Source: Stemphylium vesicarium (Eukaryota; Ascomycota; Dothideomycetes; Pleosporales; Pleosporaceae). From it: a DNA stretch of 64,000 nt. Both the position numbers and the translations under genes were made by a program. Shown here piece after piece: positions 32,390-42,587 of this stretch. The notes under the pieces are model-generated. The model ran no database searches, was not told the DNA's origin, and was given only the letters and a program-made list of their open reading frames with translations. The first letter of the stretch is position 1. Each line of letters starts with the position of its first letter. Location of the stretch: the NCBI GenBank assembly GCA_004380135.1, contig QXCR01000028.1, positions 1-64,000 on the forward strand, written 5' to 3'.

Positions 32390-33175
32390 TTATGCCCATT
32401 TCAAGCATCGCGTAGCTTCATGCGCATCTTTACATTCCATCCCGCACACTCTCGCGCCGCACTTCCTGCATTTGATTTGTCCCCAGTATCCACAATTGTC
32501 GCAGAATTGCCTCTGTGGTGGGCCGCCAGCAGGAGGAGGCGCAGCATGGCTCGCGGCGTAGGAAAGCGGTGGTGCAGCAAGCAAAGCCTCTAGCTCAGCG
32601 GGGTTGAGCGGCGGTGGTAAGGAGTGGTCGATGGAGAGTAGCGCATCGTCGTCTGCGTTGGTATCGTCAAGCCGCGATGGAGTTTGTGCTATCGGTGGAG
32701 GCCCCGGTGTTGCTTCTACGGGTGTCGCAGGTATGGAGGCAAATGTGCTCTGCTTCCTCAACGCCTGGGCTGCTCCTCGTCCCCCCGATGCTTGGGATAC
32801 GCTTCCTCTTGATATAGTTGCCACCTGTCCCAGTTGCGCCTCCTCGTCATCGAGCCAATGTTTGATCTGTCGCTGATATTGTATGATCCTTCTCGCGTTC
32901 TGCGTCTTCGGCACGCTAGGCTTCCCAGGTATCGCGATGGCTTGCTTGGGGTCGTTATCGCGTTCTAGCTCTGCTATGCGTCGCGCTATAGCCGTCTGCT
33001 GGCGCGCCGAGAGCTCATTCTCGCCGCGCTGGCCGCCTGGTGCTGCTGCTGCGGCGCGCTTCTTGTTCTTCGGGTTGATGGCGACTTTGGAGGGATCGTA
33101 GCCGGTGTCTACGACATAAGTCCATCCAGGCGCGACGGTCGCGGCCGAGTTCGGAAGCACTTCAACATGTGGCAT
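32390..33175 (-). CDS. VPS71: HIT zinc-finger protein of the SWR1 complex
   Basis: A single minus-strand exon of 261 residues from the ATG at 33175; the upstream frame opens only through a GTG. The C-terminus is a HIT-type zinc finger (FCDNCGYWGQIKCRKCGARV, then CGMEC and HEATRC). The front has the YL1/ZNHIT1-type stretch ELSARQQTAIARRIAELERD. In yeast, Vps71/Swc6 is a subunit of the SWR1 remodeler that deposits histone H2A.Z in chromatin; human ZNHIT1 is the counterpart. The middle is Pro-rich and probably flexible. Confidence 0.85.
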   Translation of the reverse strand: MPHVEVLPNSAATVAPGWTYVVDTGYDPSKVAINPKNKKRAAAAAPGGQRGENELSARQQTAIARRIAELERDNDPKQAIAIPGKPSVPKTQNARRIIQYQRQIKHWLDDEEAQLGQVATISRGSVSQASGGRGAAQALRKQSTFASIPATPVEATPGPPPIAQTPSRLDDTNADDDALLSIDHSLPPPLNPAELEALLAAPPLSYAASHAAPPPAGGPPQRQFCDNCGYWGQIKCRKCGARVCGMECKDAHEATRCLKWA

Positions 33176-33495
33176 CGCGAATGGTAGAGTGTAGAAGTTG
33201 ATGTTGCGGGGAGTTCGGAGGTGTAGGAATTGTGGATCACGCCAACACGCCGAAGCCCTGGAGCTCCCAGATGCGTACCTGCATATACTGCGGGGTACAA
33301 ACACCCTCTGGACTAAGTTCGGATCTTATCATCATGGTCATGGGTTTCATGCAAGATTTTCGGTTACCCGCTAGGAAGGTTATCACTTCCTACTACTTAG
33401 GTAACCATCGCGATCGTCTTCCACAGTCAGCACACTGAACCAAGGCGAAGCACTACCAAGAAGCATCGATTGAACACTGTCCTCTTTACCAAACC
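33176..33495. promoter_or_regulatory. Divergent promoter region, VPS71 and thioesterase
   Basis: 320 bp between opposed starts; both promoters must be here. No confident element recognised. Confidence 0.4.
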
Positions 33496-34239
33496 ATGCC
33501 GCCCGAAAGACAGCCACCCACCATCGTCCCAGCCAGTTCCCCACCGAATGACCCCGCCAAATCCTCCGCAATCATCTTCATCCATGGTCTCGGCGACGAA
33601 GCCTCTGGCCCAGAAAGCATAGCGAATCAATTTCAATCCGCAGGAAAACTACCACACATGACCTGGGTCCTTCCCAACGCCCTTGAGATCCACGACCTAG
33701 CAACAACAGCATGGTACATGCCGACGGGCCTCTCCCCGTACCCGCCTTCACGCCCAGAACTTGAAGAGGATGAAGATGAAGAGGGGATAATGACCACGGT
33801 AGCTTACATCACGACTTTGATCGATGATTTGGTTGCGCAAGGCATCCCGGAAAAGAGGATCGTCGTAGGAGGCTTCTCACAGGGCCACGCCATGGCGCTG
33901 ATGACTGGGCTTGTGTCGAAGTATTCCGGGCGGCTTGGGGGACTGGTCGGCCTGTCAGGTTACCTTCCGTTGTCTGATCGTATACCAGCGTTGAGGGAAG
34001 AGGCCGGTCTACCAAAGGAATTAAGTGATAACGTGAGTGTCTTCTTGGCAAGAGGAACTGGGGATAGATTGATACCCAAAAGATTCCATCGATTATGCTG
34101 TGAGAGGCTGCTAGAACTTGGCATCAAGGAAGAAAAGACGACTGTCAAAGAGTACGAAGGCATGGGCCATGGCATGAGCGGACCAGAGCTTAGGGATTTG
34201 TGCACGTGGCTAGAGAAAGTAGTGTCCGAAATCGAATAG
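33496..34239 (+). CDS. Acyl-protein thioesterase / carboxylesterase-like hydrolase
   Basis: A single exon of 247 residues, close to the usual 230-250. It is an alpha/beta-hydrolase of the phospholipase/carboxylesterase family that removes palmitoyl groups from proteins or hydrolyses lysophospholipids. The motifs are IFIHGLGD near residue 28, the nucleophile elbow GGFSQGH with Ser128, the Asp in GTGDRLIP and the His in GMGHGMSG. An acidic stretch RPELEEDEDEEGI precedes the second half. It is cytosolic by its lack of a signal peptide. It is tail-to-tail with TGS1, 58 bp between stops. Confidence 0.9.
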   Translation: MPPERQPPTIVPASSPPNDPAKSSAIIFIHGLGDEASGPESIANQFQSAGKLPHMTWVLPNALEIHDLATTAWYMPTGLSPYPPSRPELEEDEDEEGIMTTVAYITTLIDDLVAQGIPEKRIVVGGFSQGHAMALMTGLVSKYSGRLGGLVGLSGYLPLSDRIPALREEAGLPKELSDNVSVFLARGTGDRLIPKRFHRLCCERLLELGIKEEKTTVKEYEGMGHGMSGPELRDLCTWLEKVVSEIE

Positions 34240-34297
34240 AAACGGTAGATGCATTGATGACGGAATAGTGATCGAGCAGCTGGGGCTCGCGCATATC

Positions 34298-35194
34298 TTA
34301 TGCATCTTCTTGCTCCATGTCAAAATTAAAATCTCCGAAGTACACACACAGGGCCTGTCATCGTTAGCAAATTATCCCAGTAATTGATGCAAACTGCAAA
34401 ACATTCGTCTTGCATACCTTGCTGGCGCCCATCATAGCATAGTGCGCAACCTCCAGCTTTTTGCCATCCTGGCCATACCTCGCAATCTGATTGAGATCCG
34501 ACGTTCTTGGCAGATACAAGACAACTTCCTTGCTGATCTTCGTAAAACTCTTATAGAGCTTGTCAAGATTATACGGCTCCATCTGAGTGAGGTCAAAGAC
34601 ATTTTCCGCGCCGTACTCAGTGCCTGTAACCATCAGCATGCATAAGACAGCATCGCATTGGCAATACGAACCTCCCCATGGCGGGCTAGCAAAGACAATA
34701 ACGTTCTTCTGGCCCGCGAATCTGTTCACAGCGTCGAAGCAATCTGCATTCAGCCAGAAAATCTTACTGCTCACACCATAGATCTCCGCGTTGTGCTTTG
34801 CGCATTTCAGCGTCTTGGGATCCTTCTCAACGGCGAAGACGCGTTCCCAGCGGCCTGAGCGGGCTAATGCTATAGCGTTACCACCCACACCAGCAAACGC
34901 GTCGACTATCACCGTCTTCTCTTTCGGCGCCGACTCGGAAATGTGCGCAGCGATCTTGTTTGCAATGGGCTCTGGGGTTACACCAAACCACGCATCTTCT
35001 GTCATCCATACGCCTTCGTCGTATTTCTCCCAAATCTTGAATCGCTGAAACCAGTACCTATCAGGCTGTCAGTATGGGGAGACAATAGGTACGTGACTTG
35101 AAAGACGGGGGTTACTATACTTTTTGAGGTGTTCTGGGAATTGGTCGACGCGCGACCACTGGTCTACGCCATTCTCGTCTGGATTTTCGCTCAT
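34298..35194 (-). CDS. TGS1: Trimethylguanosine synthase
   Basis: Minus-strand exons 35194-35121, 35057-34672, 34623-34418 and 34354-34298 give 240 residues. The enzyme adds two methyl groups to the m7G cap of snRNAs and snoRNAs using S-adenosylmethionine. KYWFQRFKIWEKYDEGVWM leads to WFGVTPEPIA; the SAM-binding motif is DAFAGVGGNAIALA, and the catalytic SPPWGG is rebuilt across intron 2. ALCVYFGDFNFDMEQEDA is the tiny last exon. Donors of introns 1 and 2 (GTATAG, GTTCGT) are weak. Choice of exon 1 rests on the continuous LKKYWFQRF junction. Confidence 0.92.
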
Positions 35195-35485
35195 CTCTAG
35201 GGATAGCGCTTCATAAGCCGCCTGAGAAGGAAAGAAGCTTGAAAGAACTGCGGATAGAACAAAAAGAGTACTTTGAATTTGGGAGGTGATATGAAGACGA
35301 GCAAGCAAGCAGGTACTATGGTGAGTGAGAGAGCAATCCCGAGCCACCTTACTACTTTGGGCCTAGTTCATCGAGCGCGACTGCCCTGCTCTGTCAAGCC
35401 ACATGTTATAGCCAACAACTAACCCTCACCAACCCACCAACCATCACCTTCACAACAGCAGACTACATCGCCACAACTGCCCACA

Positions 35486-37032
35486 ATGTCCATGTTCGGC
35501 GCCCTGAATCGCTTCATATCGCGCCTCGATGCCGCGCCCCTCAATGAAGACCCAAGCCAGCAGCACCAATCGTCCACAAATGGCGCGTACGGCTTCCAGG
35601 TACTGCGAAACGCCAATCTGGAAGTCCCACTAGAACCGTGGTTTGACTTCATCATCGGTATCAATGGCAGGACTATTGTAAGTTCAAGCCATTTGATGGA
35701 GAATTGTAAGAGAAGATGGAGCACGTGTGAGCACAGGGGGCGAATATGTAGTGAGAGGGTAGGACAATCAAGAGGAGGGGAGCGGTACGAGTGTGTGGAC
35801 ATGTGGCATCTTGGGGAAGTGTAAACATGGAATGTGGTTGCTAACTTGAGGCTTTCCGGATAGGATAACCCCGATCCCAGCCTCTTCGCAACAGAGGTAC
35901 GAAACTGTGCCGGATCATCGATTAGTCTGGGGATCTTCAGCGCAAAGGTACATTCCCATACTTACTTTCATCACCCGTCAATGCACACCGACCGTTTTCG
36001 GCACTCTATTTGCGTCCCTCACGTCACACGTAAACATGGCAATTCCCGCCAAAAGCAACAACTTCCCGATATGTCAAAGGAACATGGAATTTGAGTTTGG
36101 CATTTACCCATCGCTTCGACTTCCTTATTTAAACTATGACAAGGTTTCTAATCATTCATTTTTCGCTACTTTAGGGCCAGAAGATCCGGGAAGTCTATAT
36201 CCAGATCCCAGCCGATGAACCCACGCTAGGAATCTCCCTGCAATGGTCCCCGCTCTCCATTGCAGAAGACGTCTGGCACATCCTAGACGTGGCTCCCAAC
36301 TCGCCCGCCGACGCTGCAGGCTTACTTCCGTACGGCGACTACGTCATTGGCAGTCCCGAGGGGCTTGTGCGCGGCGAGTCGGGTCTTGGTGAGCTTGTCG
36401 AAGACTTTCTGAACAGGCCGTTGAGACTGTACGTGTACAACCACGAGTACAACGTCACCCGCCCCGTCACCATTACTCCGACACGGAGCTGGGGCGGCGA
36501 GGGAGCGCTGGGCTGCGTGCTCGGTTTTGGCGCGCTGCATCGTATTCCAGCTGGTTTGGACGAGCCCCCGCCAGCGCCTGGAGAGACATTCTTCTCCACG
36601 GGCGACGCTAGCGGAACGACGTCGTTTGAAGAGAAACGTCCTTTGACGTCCTCCATGGACATGCCAGCTCAATCGGGCGCACCAACCGAGCTCTTCGTGC
36701 CAGCCAACATGGCGCTGCCATCCAAGTCGCCGCCACCACCACAGAGCGCTGCGCCCCCGCCAAAGAAGAAGGGCAGAGCGCATCACGTGGCTAGCCCGGT
36801 TGGCGGCAGCGGTGGTGGACTAGACGACTACTTCAAAGAAGGCGAACAAAAGAGTCTGGAACAGGACTACGCTCCCAAGAAAGGCAGCGGTGTGCCTCCT
36901 CCACCCAAAAGCGGTGGTCCGCCTAGAGGTGGCCCACCAAAGAGTGGCAGTGCCAGTAGGACGGGTACACCGGTGCAAGGTGGCGGTGAAGCCGATACGA
37001 CGGTTCCCGGACCAGAAACAGAAGACGCATAA
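35486..37032 (+). CDS. GRH1: GRASP-family Golgi protein
   Basis: Exons 35486-35677, 35864-35947 and 36175-37032 give 377 residues. It is the fungal GRASP55/65 homologue, a peripheral protein of the early secretory pathway involved in Golgi organisation and unconventional secretion. Two PDZ-like GRASP domains cover about residues 15-205 (GFQVLRNANLEVPLEPWFDF; ISLQWSPLSIAEDVWHILDV; SPADAAGLLPYGDYVIG). The rest is Pro/Gly-rich (VPPPPKSGGPPRGGPPKSGS). The protein starts MSMFG, so there is no Gly2 for N-myristoylation, as in yeast Grh1. Introns of 186 and 227 nt are long for this window. All junctions are phase 0. Confidence 0.9.
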
Positions 37033-37156
37033 TCTCTGCTTTTAACGATGTTAGTACATGGTACTTCTGTACTGTACATAGGTGCCAGGTGAACATAAAA
37101 CTTACCTGCTACGTCACTTATCGTCGTGGGTCTTCTTGTCCCCCCTCTTCATCTCT

Positions 37157-37456
37157 TCAGTCCTCAGCCTCAAAGTCCAATTCCTCCCTAAACCGACTCA
37201 ATCGCTTCTGCTTCTTCTCCTCTACACTCTCGTTGCTCGCATTGCTTCCCTGCGTCATGAACGAGTCGACTCGGTCCTGCACTTCCGGGCGCTTGGATGC
37301 CGTCGCACTAGCGGCGTTTCCTTCTTTGCGCCCGCTGATCCGTTCGAACGAGGATACTTGCGGCGAGGTTGGTGATTGGTCTGGCGAAGACTCCGGAGAC
37401 GAAGAGGTAGAGAGGGAGGTTTTGAGCTTCGTGGTGAGTGTGCGGAAGATGGGCAT
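37157..37456 (-). CDS. Small Ser-rich orphan protein, 99 residues
   Basis: A single minus-strand exon from the ATG at 37456 (MPIFRTLTTKLKTSLSTSSS). I do not recognise it. It is Ser/Pro-rich, charged and probably disordered, ending in a helical acidic tail (EEKKQKRLSRFREELDFEAE). The frame continues upstream only through low-complexity leader. It is convergent with GRH1, 124 bp between stops. Codon use looks coding rather than random, but support is moderate. Confidence 0.6.
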   Translation of the reverse strand: MPIFRTLTTKLKTSLSTSSSPESSPDQSPTSPQVSSFERISGRKEGNAASATASKRPEVQDRVDSFMTQGSNASNESVEEKKQKRLSRFREELDFEAED

Positions 37457-39831
37457 CTTGAGATTTTGGTGTTGTGGTCGTGTAGTGTTAAGTTGTTGTG
37501 TTGGTGCACTGGTGTCAGGTCGTTGGTAGGTGATGGTAATAGTAGTATAGTGTTGTCCGGAACGTTTGCATATATCGAAGTATTGTCGAGTTGTATGTGT
37601 ATGTGTATGTGTGTATGTGAAGTAAAGATGTGGAGTATACAAGAGTAAAGAAGCGACTATATCCACAAACAGACACACACAGCAAAAAAAAAAACGAACG
37701 TACGTCAACGGATATATACCTGCAATATGCGTAGAGAAAGGGTGGGAGGCACACGACCACTAAATACTTCAACAAAGACACACACACACCCCAGCGCGAC
37801 AATACCAATTTGGGCATACGTCAGGGGGTCAAGCCCATCCTCCACAAGCACACGCACAGGTGCTGCCACACAGGCGCAGCGGGCCTGCAGCAGGGGACCG
37901 GGTAGCCCCCCCATCGATTCGCCCTATACCCAAGCGAGCGACACGTACCACCCAATCCGTCCGCTCAGAGGGCAGCCCACCAAGCAGAGCAACTCAACTG
38001 TCAATAAATACGCGCAGTAGTTCCAAACCGCAGGTTCCATGTAAAAAACGACCCGTCCAGACCTGGGGCGGGTGTGGATTGGGGGGGCGGCGGCGGCCAG
38101 CCATGGGAAATGTGGTGTGGGTTCTGTGCAAGCCCAGACCCTGCACTAGACCTGCCGATCGCTTGCTCGTTCCTGGCAAGTAGTCACATGGCTGCAAGGT
38201 TCGCCCGCGACGCACCATGGCATTTTACACTATTGCTTCCAGCGTTTTGACCTGAAGCGCCATGCCACATGGCCTTGGAGCTTTAGTCGATCGGCGTTGC
38301 ATGGTTGCATGGTTGCATGGGAGCGCTCGTCAAAAGTATGTTGCCAGCGGCGACTACACGCCGAGGCATGTCCGGTATGGCCTCTTTTTACCACTATCGT
38401 CTGCTTTCGGCCAAGTGTGGCGATTGGTCGCACGGCGGGGTAAAGGATAGATAGTAGTATAGGAGGCAAGCTTGACTTCTTCCGCTGGCGAGGAAGAGAA
38501 GAAAAAAAAAATAAAGCGTCTACGCGCGGACCTCACCGCCATATGTGCCTTGCCGGCCTCGTACTATTTGGTAATATTTTGACTGCAGTTGTGATTGGCC
38601 CTAGTCCGGTAATAAAGGGCTGGTTATGTTTTGACCGACCGTAGGAAACATAGACGAGGTAAGGTCATGCGCACCACCTCGAGACGCGCATTACCTCGCC
38701 AAAAAAAACGTCACGAGTCGCAGAACCAACCGGTCAACCTTCTGCTGCTGCTACTCCCTTCGCACCAGTGTCTGGGGGAACGCCGCGCGCACCCGATTCT
38801 CTACGGCTGAATCGACGATGGGCTCTCGATGCACCCTCGATTGCGCTTTGTTCGGGGAATATACAAACGAGATATACCCGGTAATCGATACAAATCGGTC
38901 AACACTCCGTCCGTGCCGCGGCCCCTTTGCTCGCAGCTCGTCATTGTCGTGGCTGCGGGCGGCGACGTTGAGTTTCCGGGACCCAAAGACGCTCGTCTGC
39001 TCAAAATATCCACATCGCTTCGTTCCCTGCAGCAAACGACTGCCAAAATAGACATTTTTGCCGGCGGGTTTCTTGGCGATGTTGAAATCTCATCGGTTAC
39101 GAAGAGGCTTTCTGTGGTTCCCGAATCTCCACTCTCGTGTCCTTTACAATCGTCAGAGTCTGGCCATTCTAGACCGCTGGTACGGCTGAATCGTGTGTGG
39201 AAAATAGTCGCTACACGATGGTAGAGTCATGGAGGTCGGCACTTGCGGGTGGTGGAGACTTCCGTAAGCAAGTGACATCTGACGTACACTGACACTTACT
39301 GACTCCATCACCAAACCGTGGTTCATTCACCGCATATTTTCCCTGCCGAACTGGCGCCGGCTCGGTCCCAATTGAAGACTGCTTTGACAACCATCATAGA
39401 CTGTTTCGATGTTGACGCAGCTGAAGATGAAGCCGAAAGCCTAAACACTGTACTATTGCTCAGCTGCTACTTGGCGATGCAATTAGCGCGATTGTACTCT
39501 GCAGGTCGGGGTAATTGAAATGTAATGATGGGGTGCAAAAATGCACTTGACTTGCATTCCCACACGCAATCTATATCTGCGACCTCTCTACGAGGGAGTG
39601 ATACCCGGGTGGGATTTGAGGTAACCAAAACCAGTACTCCGTCCTGCTTTTGAGCAATGCCTGCCCACAAAACCATGGTAGCAAATGTAGTGAACGCCGT
39701 GTTGCCCGTTGTGCTAACGATGCTGGGAAAAACGCCGAGACTAGTTCCGAAGCCCAGTTAAAAGTGTGGGGAAAGTCAGAAGGAACGCCGAAAAGTGAGA
39801 CAAAGAACGAGAACGCTATGGCTAAACTACT
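37457..39831. other. Gene-free 2.4 kb interval with simple repeats
   Basis: The left part has TG/TATG repeats (about 37590-37620), CA runs and an 11-A tract near 37684. A short TTGCATGG tandem repeat lies near 38300-38320. Open frames such as 38829-39224 have no recognisable domain. No RNA gene was recognised. Confidence 0.5.
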
Positions 39832-41410
39832 TCACCTTATGTCCAGCTGGAAGGGTTTGAACTTGGCCCCGATGGTGTTGCAGCGTGGACATGTCGGGGC
39901 GCGGCCACGGTTGTGCTCGCTGACCAGCACGTCGACGCACTCCTGGCACAAGCCGCATATGCATTCCGAGCATGCATAGCTATCGCGCAGTATCGACAGC
40001 TTCCGGCAGGCGGCGCAATATATTTGTACGGGAAACAAGGAATTTGGAGAGGAATCAGAGAGCCCCTGCGAAGGCATATGGAAGTTTTGACCAGACATTG
40101 CTGATTCAATGGAAGACTCGACAGAAGGGAAAGGCTGTAGGTCCGACATGTCCGGTGGCGGAGGTGTTAGAGCATTGTTCAGGGGCGATGCGGTGTATGA
40201 CTGGAGTTGGGAGGCAAAGTTGAATGGTGGCATAGAGGTTCGACTGTTCATCATGTGAGGGGACTGGTTTGGCGATTGTGGCACCTGTTCGGGTTAGAAT
40301 AGAGGAGCTAGGCGAGCAGTGAACCTACCGGTGTTAGATCACGGCTGTCCTCTTCAGTCGCTGAAGCAGCGGCATCGATTAAATCTTCCCATCGCTTGCC
40401 CATGATGGCTGCAGCTGTTGCCGGCTCAGCCGAATATGCCTTGCGGTCGTAGCTCATTCTCCTGTTGTAGTCCTTGGATTTGGTGCGTTCATGCTTTCCC
40501 CTACGCGCATTTTGTCCTACCGATGACTTACGAGGCCTGTTTGGCTTGACCGAGTGAGCGCCTGGAGGCAGGGTGGAGGAGCGCCCGGGAGGCGAGCGTG
40601 CGAGGGAAGACGGCAGTAGCTCCGGTTGTATAGAACCAGAGGTATAGTACGGTTCTTCGGCATTGATTTGCTGGTCTATGGGGGTTGGAGCGAATCGCGC
40701 GCGGGGTCTGAAGTTCTTCGAATCTGGGTCGGATGCTGCGTCCTGTTCACGACAGTTGTTAGCCTGGGGATCTGCAGGGAAAGCTGCAGTGCGGCTTCTT
40801 ACCGGATCTGAATCCCAGTCGTACTCGGCACGATGATTGTGTAACGAGGCCAGGGCAGCCGCAGCCGTCGCGGCGGGCAGCAGCGATGGCCGGCGCATCT
40901 CGTCCGATGATCGAATGGGGCCAGCACCAAAGTCGGGCTCGAAGAAGGAGTTGTGGTCGTTTGCGCCATAGTCGTATGTTTGGGGTGCTGAGGTGGTTGT
41001 AGCAGTGGGAGCAGGCGGTGGTCGTTCTTGTGGTGGTGTGTTGACCATTAACATGAAGCTCTCCTACAAGCGAGACGGCCGGATCAGCATGTGTGGTGGG
41101 TAGTATTTGCGGCGACTGGTCTTACCTCTGTCGCCGGCAGCTTGGAGATGTAATGTTCGGGGTGAGCACGTCGGATATGCTCTTGCATGGAGCGAAAGCG
41201 CTTCTCCTACACATGGCGTGTTAGCCGGCACCTGGAGCTTCACAGCTTCGAAGCTTGCTATGGCGTGGGGTAGCTATGGCGAAGACTTACGCCAGTGCAG
41301 CGCTTTCGGCACGCTGAGCTGTCATGGTTGCGCAGTGGGCAGACAACGACGTTGTTCTCATCGCTGACAGAGAAGGAGCTCGTCAGCGGTGCTGCGCGCG
41401 AAGGAGGCAT
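39832..41410 (-). CDS. Protein with an N-terminal C2H2-like and a C-terminal Cys-rich zinc module
   Basis: Minus-strand exons 41410-41291, 41206-41126, 41063-40803, 40742-40329 and 40284-39832 give 442 residues; all junctions are phase 0. The N-terminal module has Cys24, Cys34, Cys38, His50 and His55, with RFRSMQEHIRRAHPEHY spelling the His helix. LPATEESFMLMVNTPP follows. A long disordered middle (Ala/Pro/Ser-rich, with MGKRWEDLIDAAASATEEDS) leads to a second Cys cluster: YCAACRKLSILRDSYACSEC, then CGLC, ECVD and CPRCNTIGAKF, which looks like a RING- or ribbon-type zinc fold. I do not recognise a named family; a nuclear regulatory role is a guess. The 60-nt intron 3 is in frame and easy to read through by mistake. 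Confidence 0.78.
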
Positions 41411-42587
41411 CGCTGCGAGCATCAATGGCTAAAGCTTCCCAGCGAAGCAATGGCGCGTAGGAAGCTCGGCGACAAGAGAAGGGAGCTTTGTGGAAAGTCG
41501 CGCAGCTCCAGAAAGGTGCAGCGATCACGATCAAGGTGCGCAGAGTGGCTCTGTCTGGTGGAAGAAGCTCTGAGCTGAAGTTGCTGCTACTGCGGATAGA
41601 CGTAACTGGATGCGGGGCAGCTGGCAAGGGCCGCGGGGCTCGATAGAAATGATCAAGTGAAGGCTTTGCTCAAGTATCACGATTGAGCCATGGAGAATCC
41701 GCGTGGAAGGAGGATCAATGGTACTGTGATGTTGCTGTTGCTACTGCTGCTGCGAAGGCAGAGCTGTGTCGCCACGACAAGCTCGAGCAGGTGAGCAATC
41801 AGATAGCAGCCCTGGGTAGTGCCTGAGACGAAAGAACCGGATAGCTTGGAGAGCTCTGTGCTGCCCAATGACCTACCGCTCGAATGGAGTCTTGCGCGCT
41901 CCAATCAGATGTGCTTGTAGTGGGAACGACTCATCATCGGCAGAAGCTTTCTCAGAAGCTCAGGTCCCGTGCACCGGCATAGCTTCAAGCTCGTGAAAGC
42001 CGCTGGACCAATGCGATCCGATTCCCAATCTTCTTCAGCTAAACATCGGCTATCGCGCGACAGGCTTTGGAAGAATTTGCTTCTGGGACGCCGAGCTAGC
42101 TGCAGTATCGGCCGGCAAGGCTGGGAATACTGCAGTTGCTTGCATGGCCCCAAGGCGAAATCCGGCGCAAGTAGATCGGGCGTCGAGAAAAAAAAAGAGA
42201 GAAAAACAGGAAGGCCGGGAAAAAAAGATGCAGCCATGGAGTCCTACAAGGGCCTATTTGATCCAAAGGGCCGGCGGCAATCCGTTGAGCAGCAGAAGAA
42301 GGTACTCGACGTGGGTTCTAAATGCGGCACACATGCCTCGTGTGCACCTTCTGTTTCTCCTCACCACTTCGTCTACAGCTACCGCGCTCGCGTCCACCTT
42401 CCAGCGCCTTTGCTTCTGCTGTCCGTTCCAAGGCCATGGCGCAAGCCCATAATCTCGCACCCATGACGGATTGACACAGTATTGCGTGCCCTGTCATCTC
42501 TCGTGCCCGGCGTCCCTTCATGTCTTCTGCCGCCATTGCATCGTGGTACGCTTTGCGTGCGTTGCCCCGTAGTTGCCCTGTTCCGCT
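41411..42587. other. Divergent intergenic region, 1.18 kb
   Basis: Separates the zinc-module gene (minus) from the metallo-beta-lactamase-like gene (plus). It has an A/G-rich run near 42188 and no supported gene. Long 5' leaders for either neighbour are possible. Confidence 0.5.

Noticed and set aside
38829..39224. 131-codon open frame in the 2.4 kb gap
   Set aside because: Composition and wording do not look like a protein; another frame overlaps it.
39540..39640. Possible tRNA-like GGGATTTGAGG box
   Set aside because: No matching arms or A box could be found.
40743..40802. In-frame reading through the 60-nt segment of the two-zinc-module gene
   Set aside because: It has GTAAGA, GCTAACA and an AACAG end, so it is an intron whose length happens to be a multiple of three.
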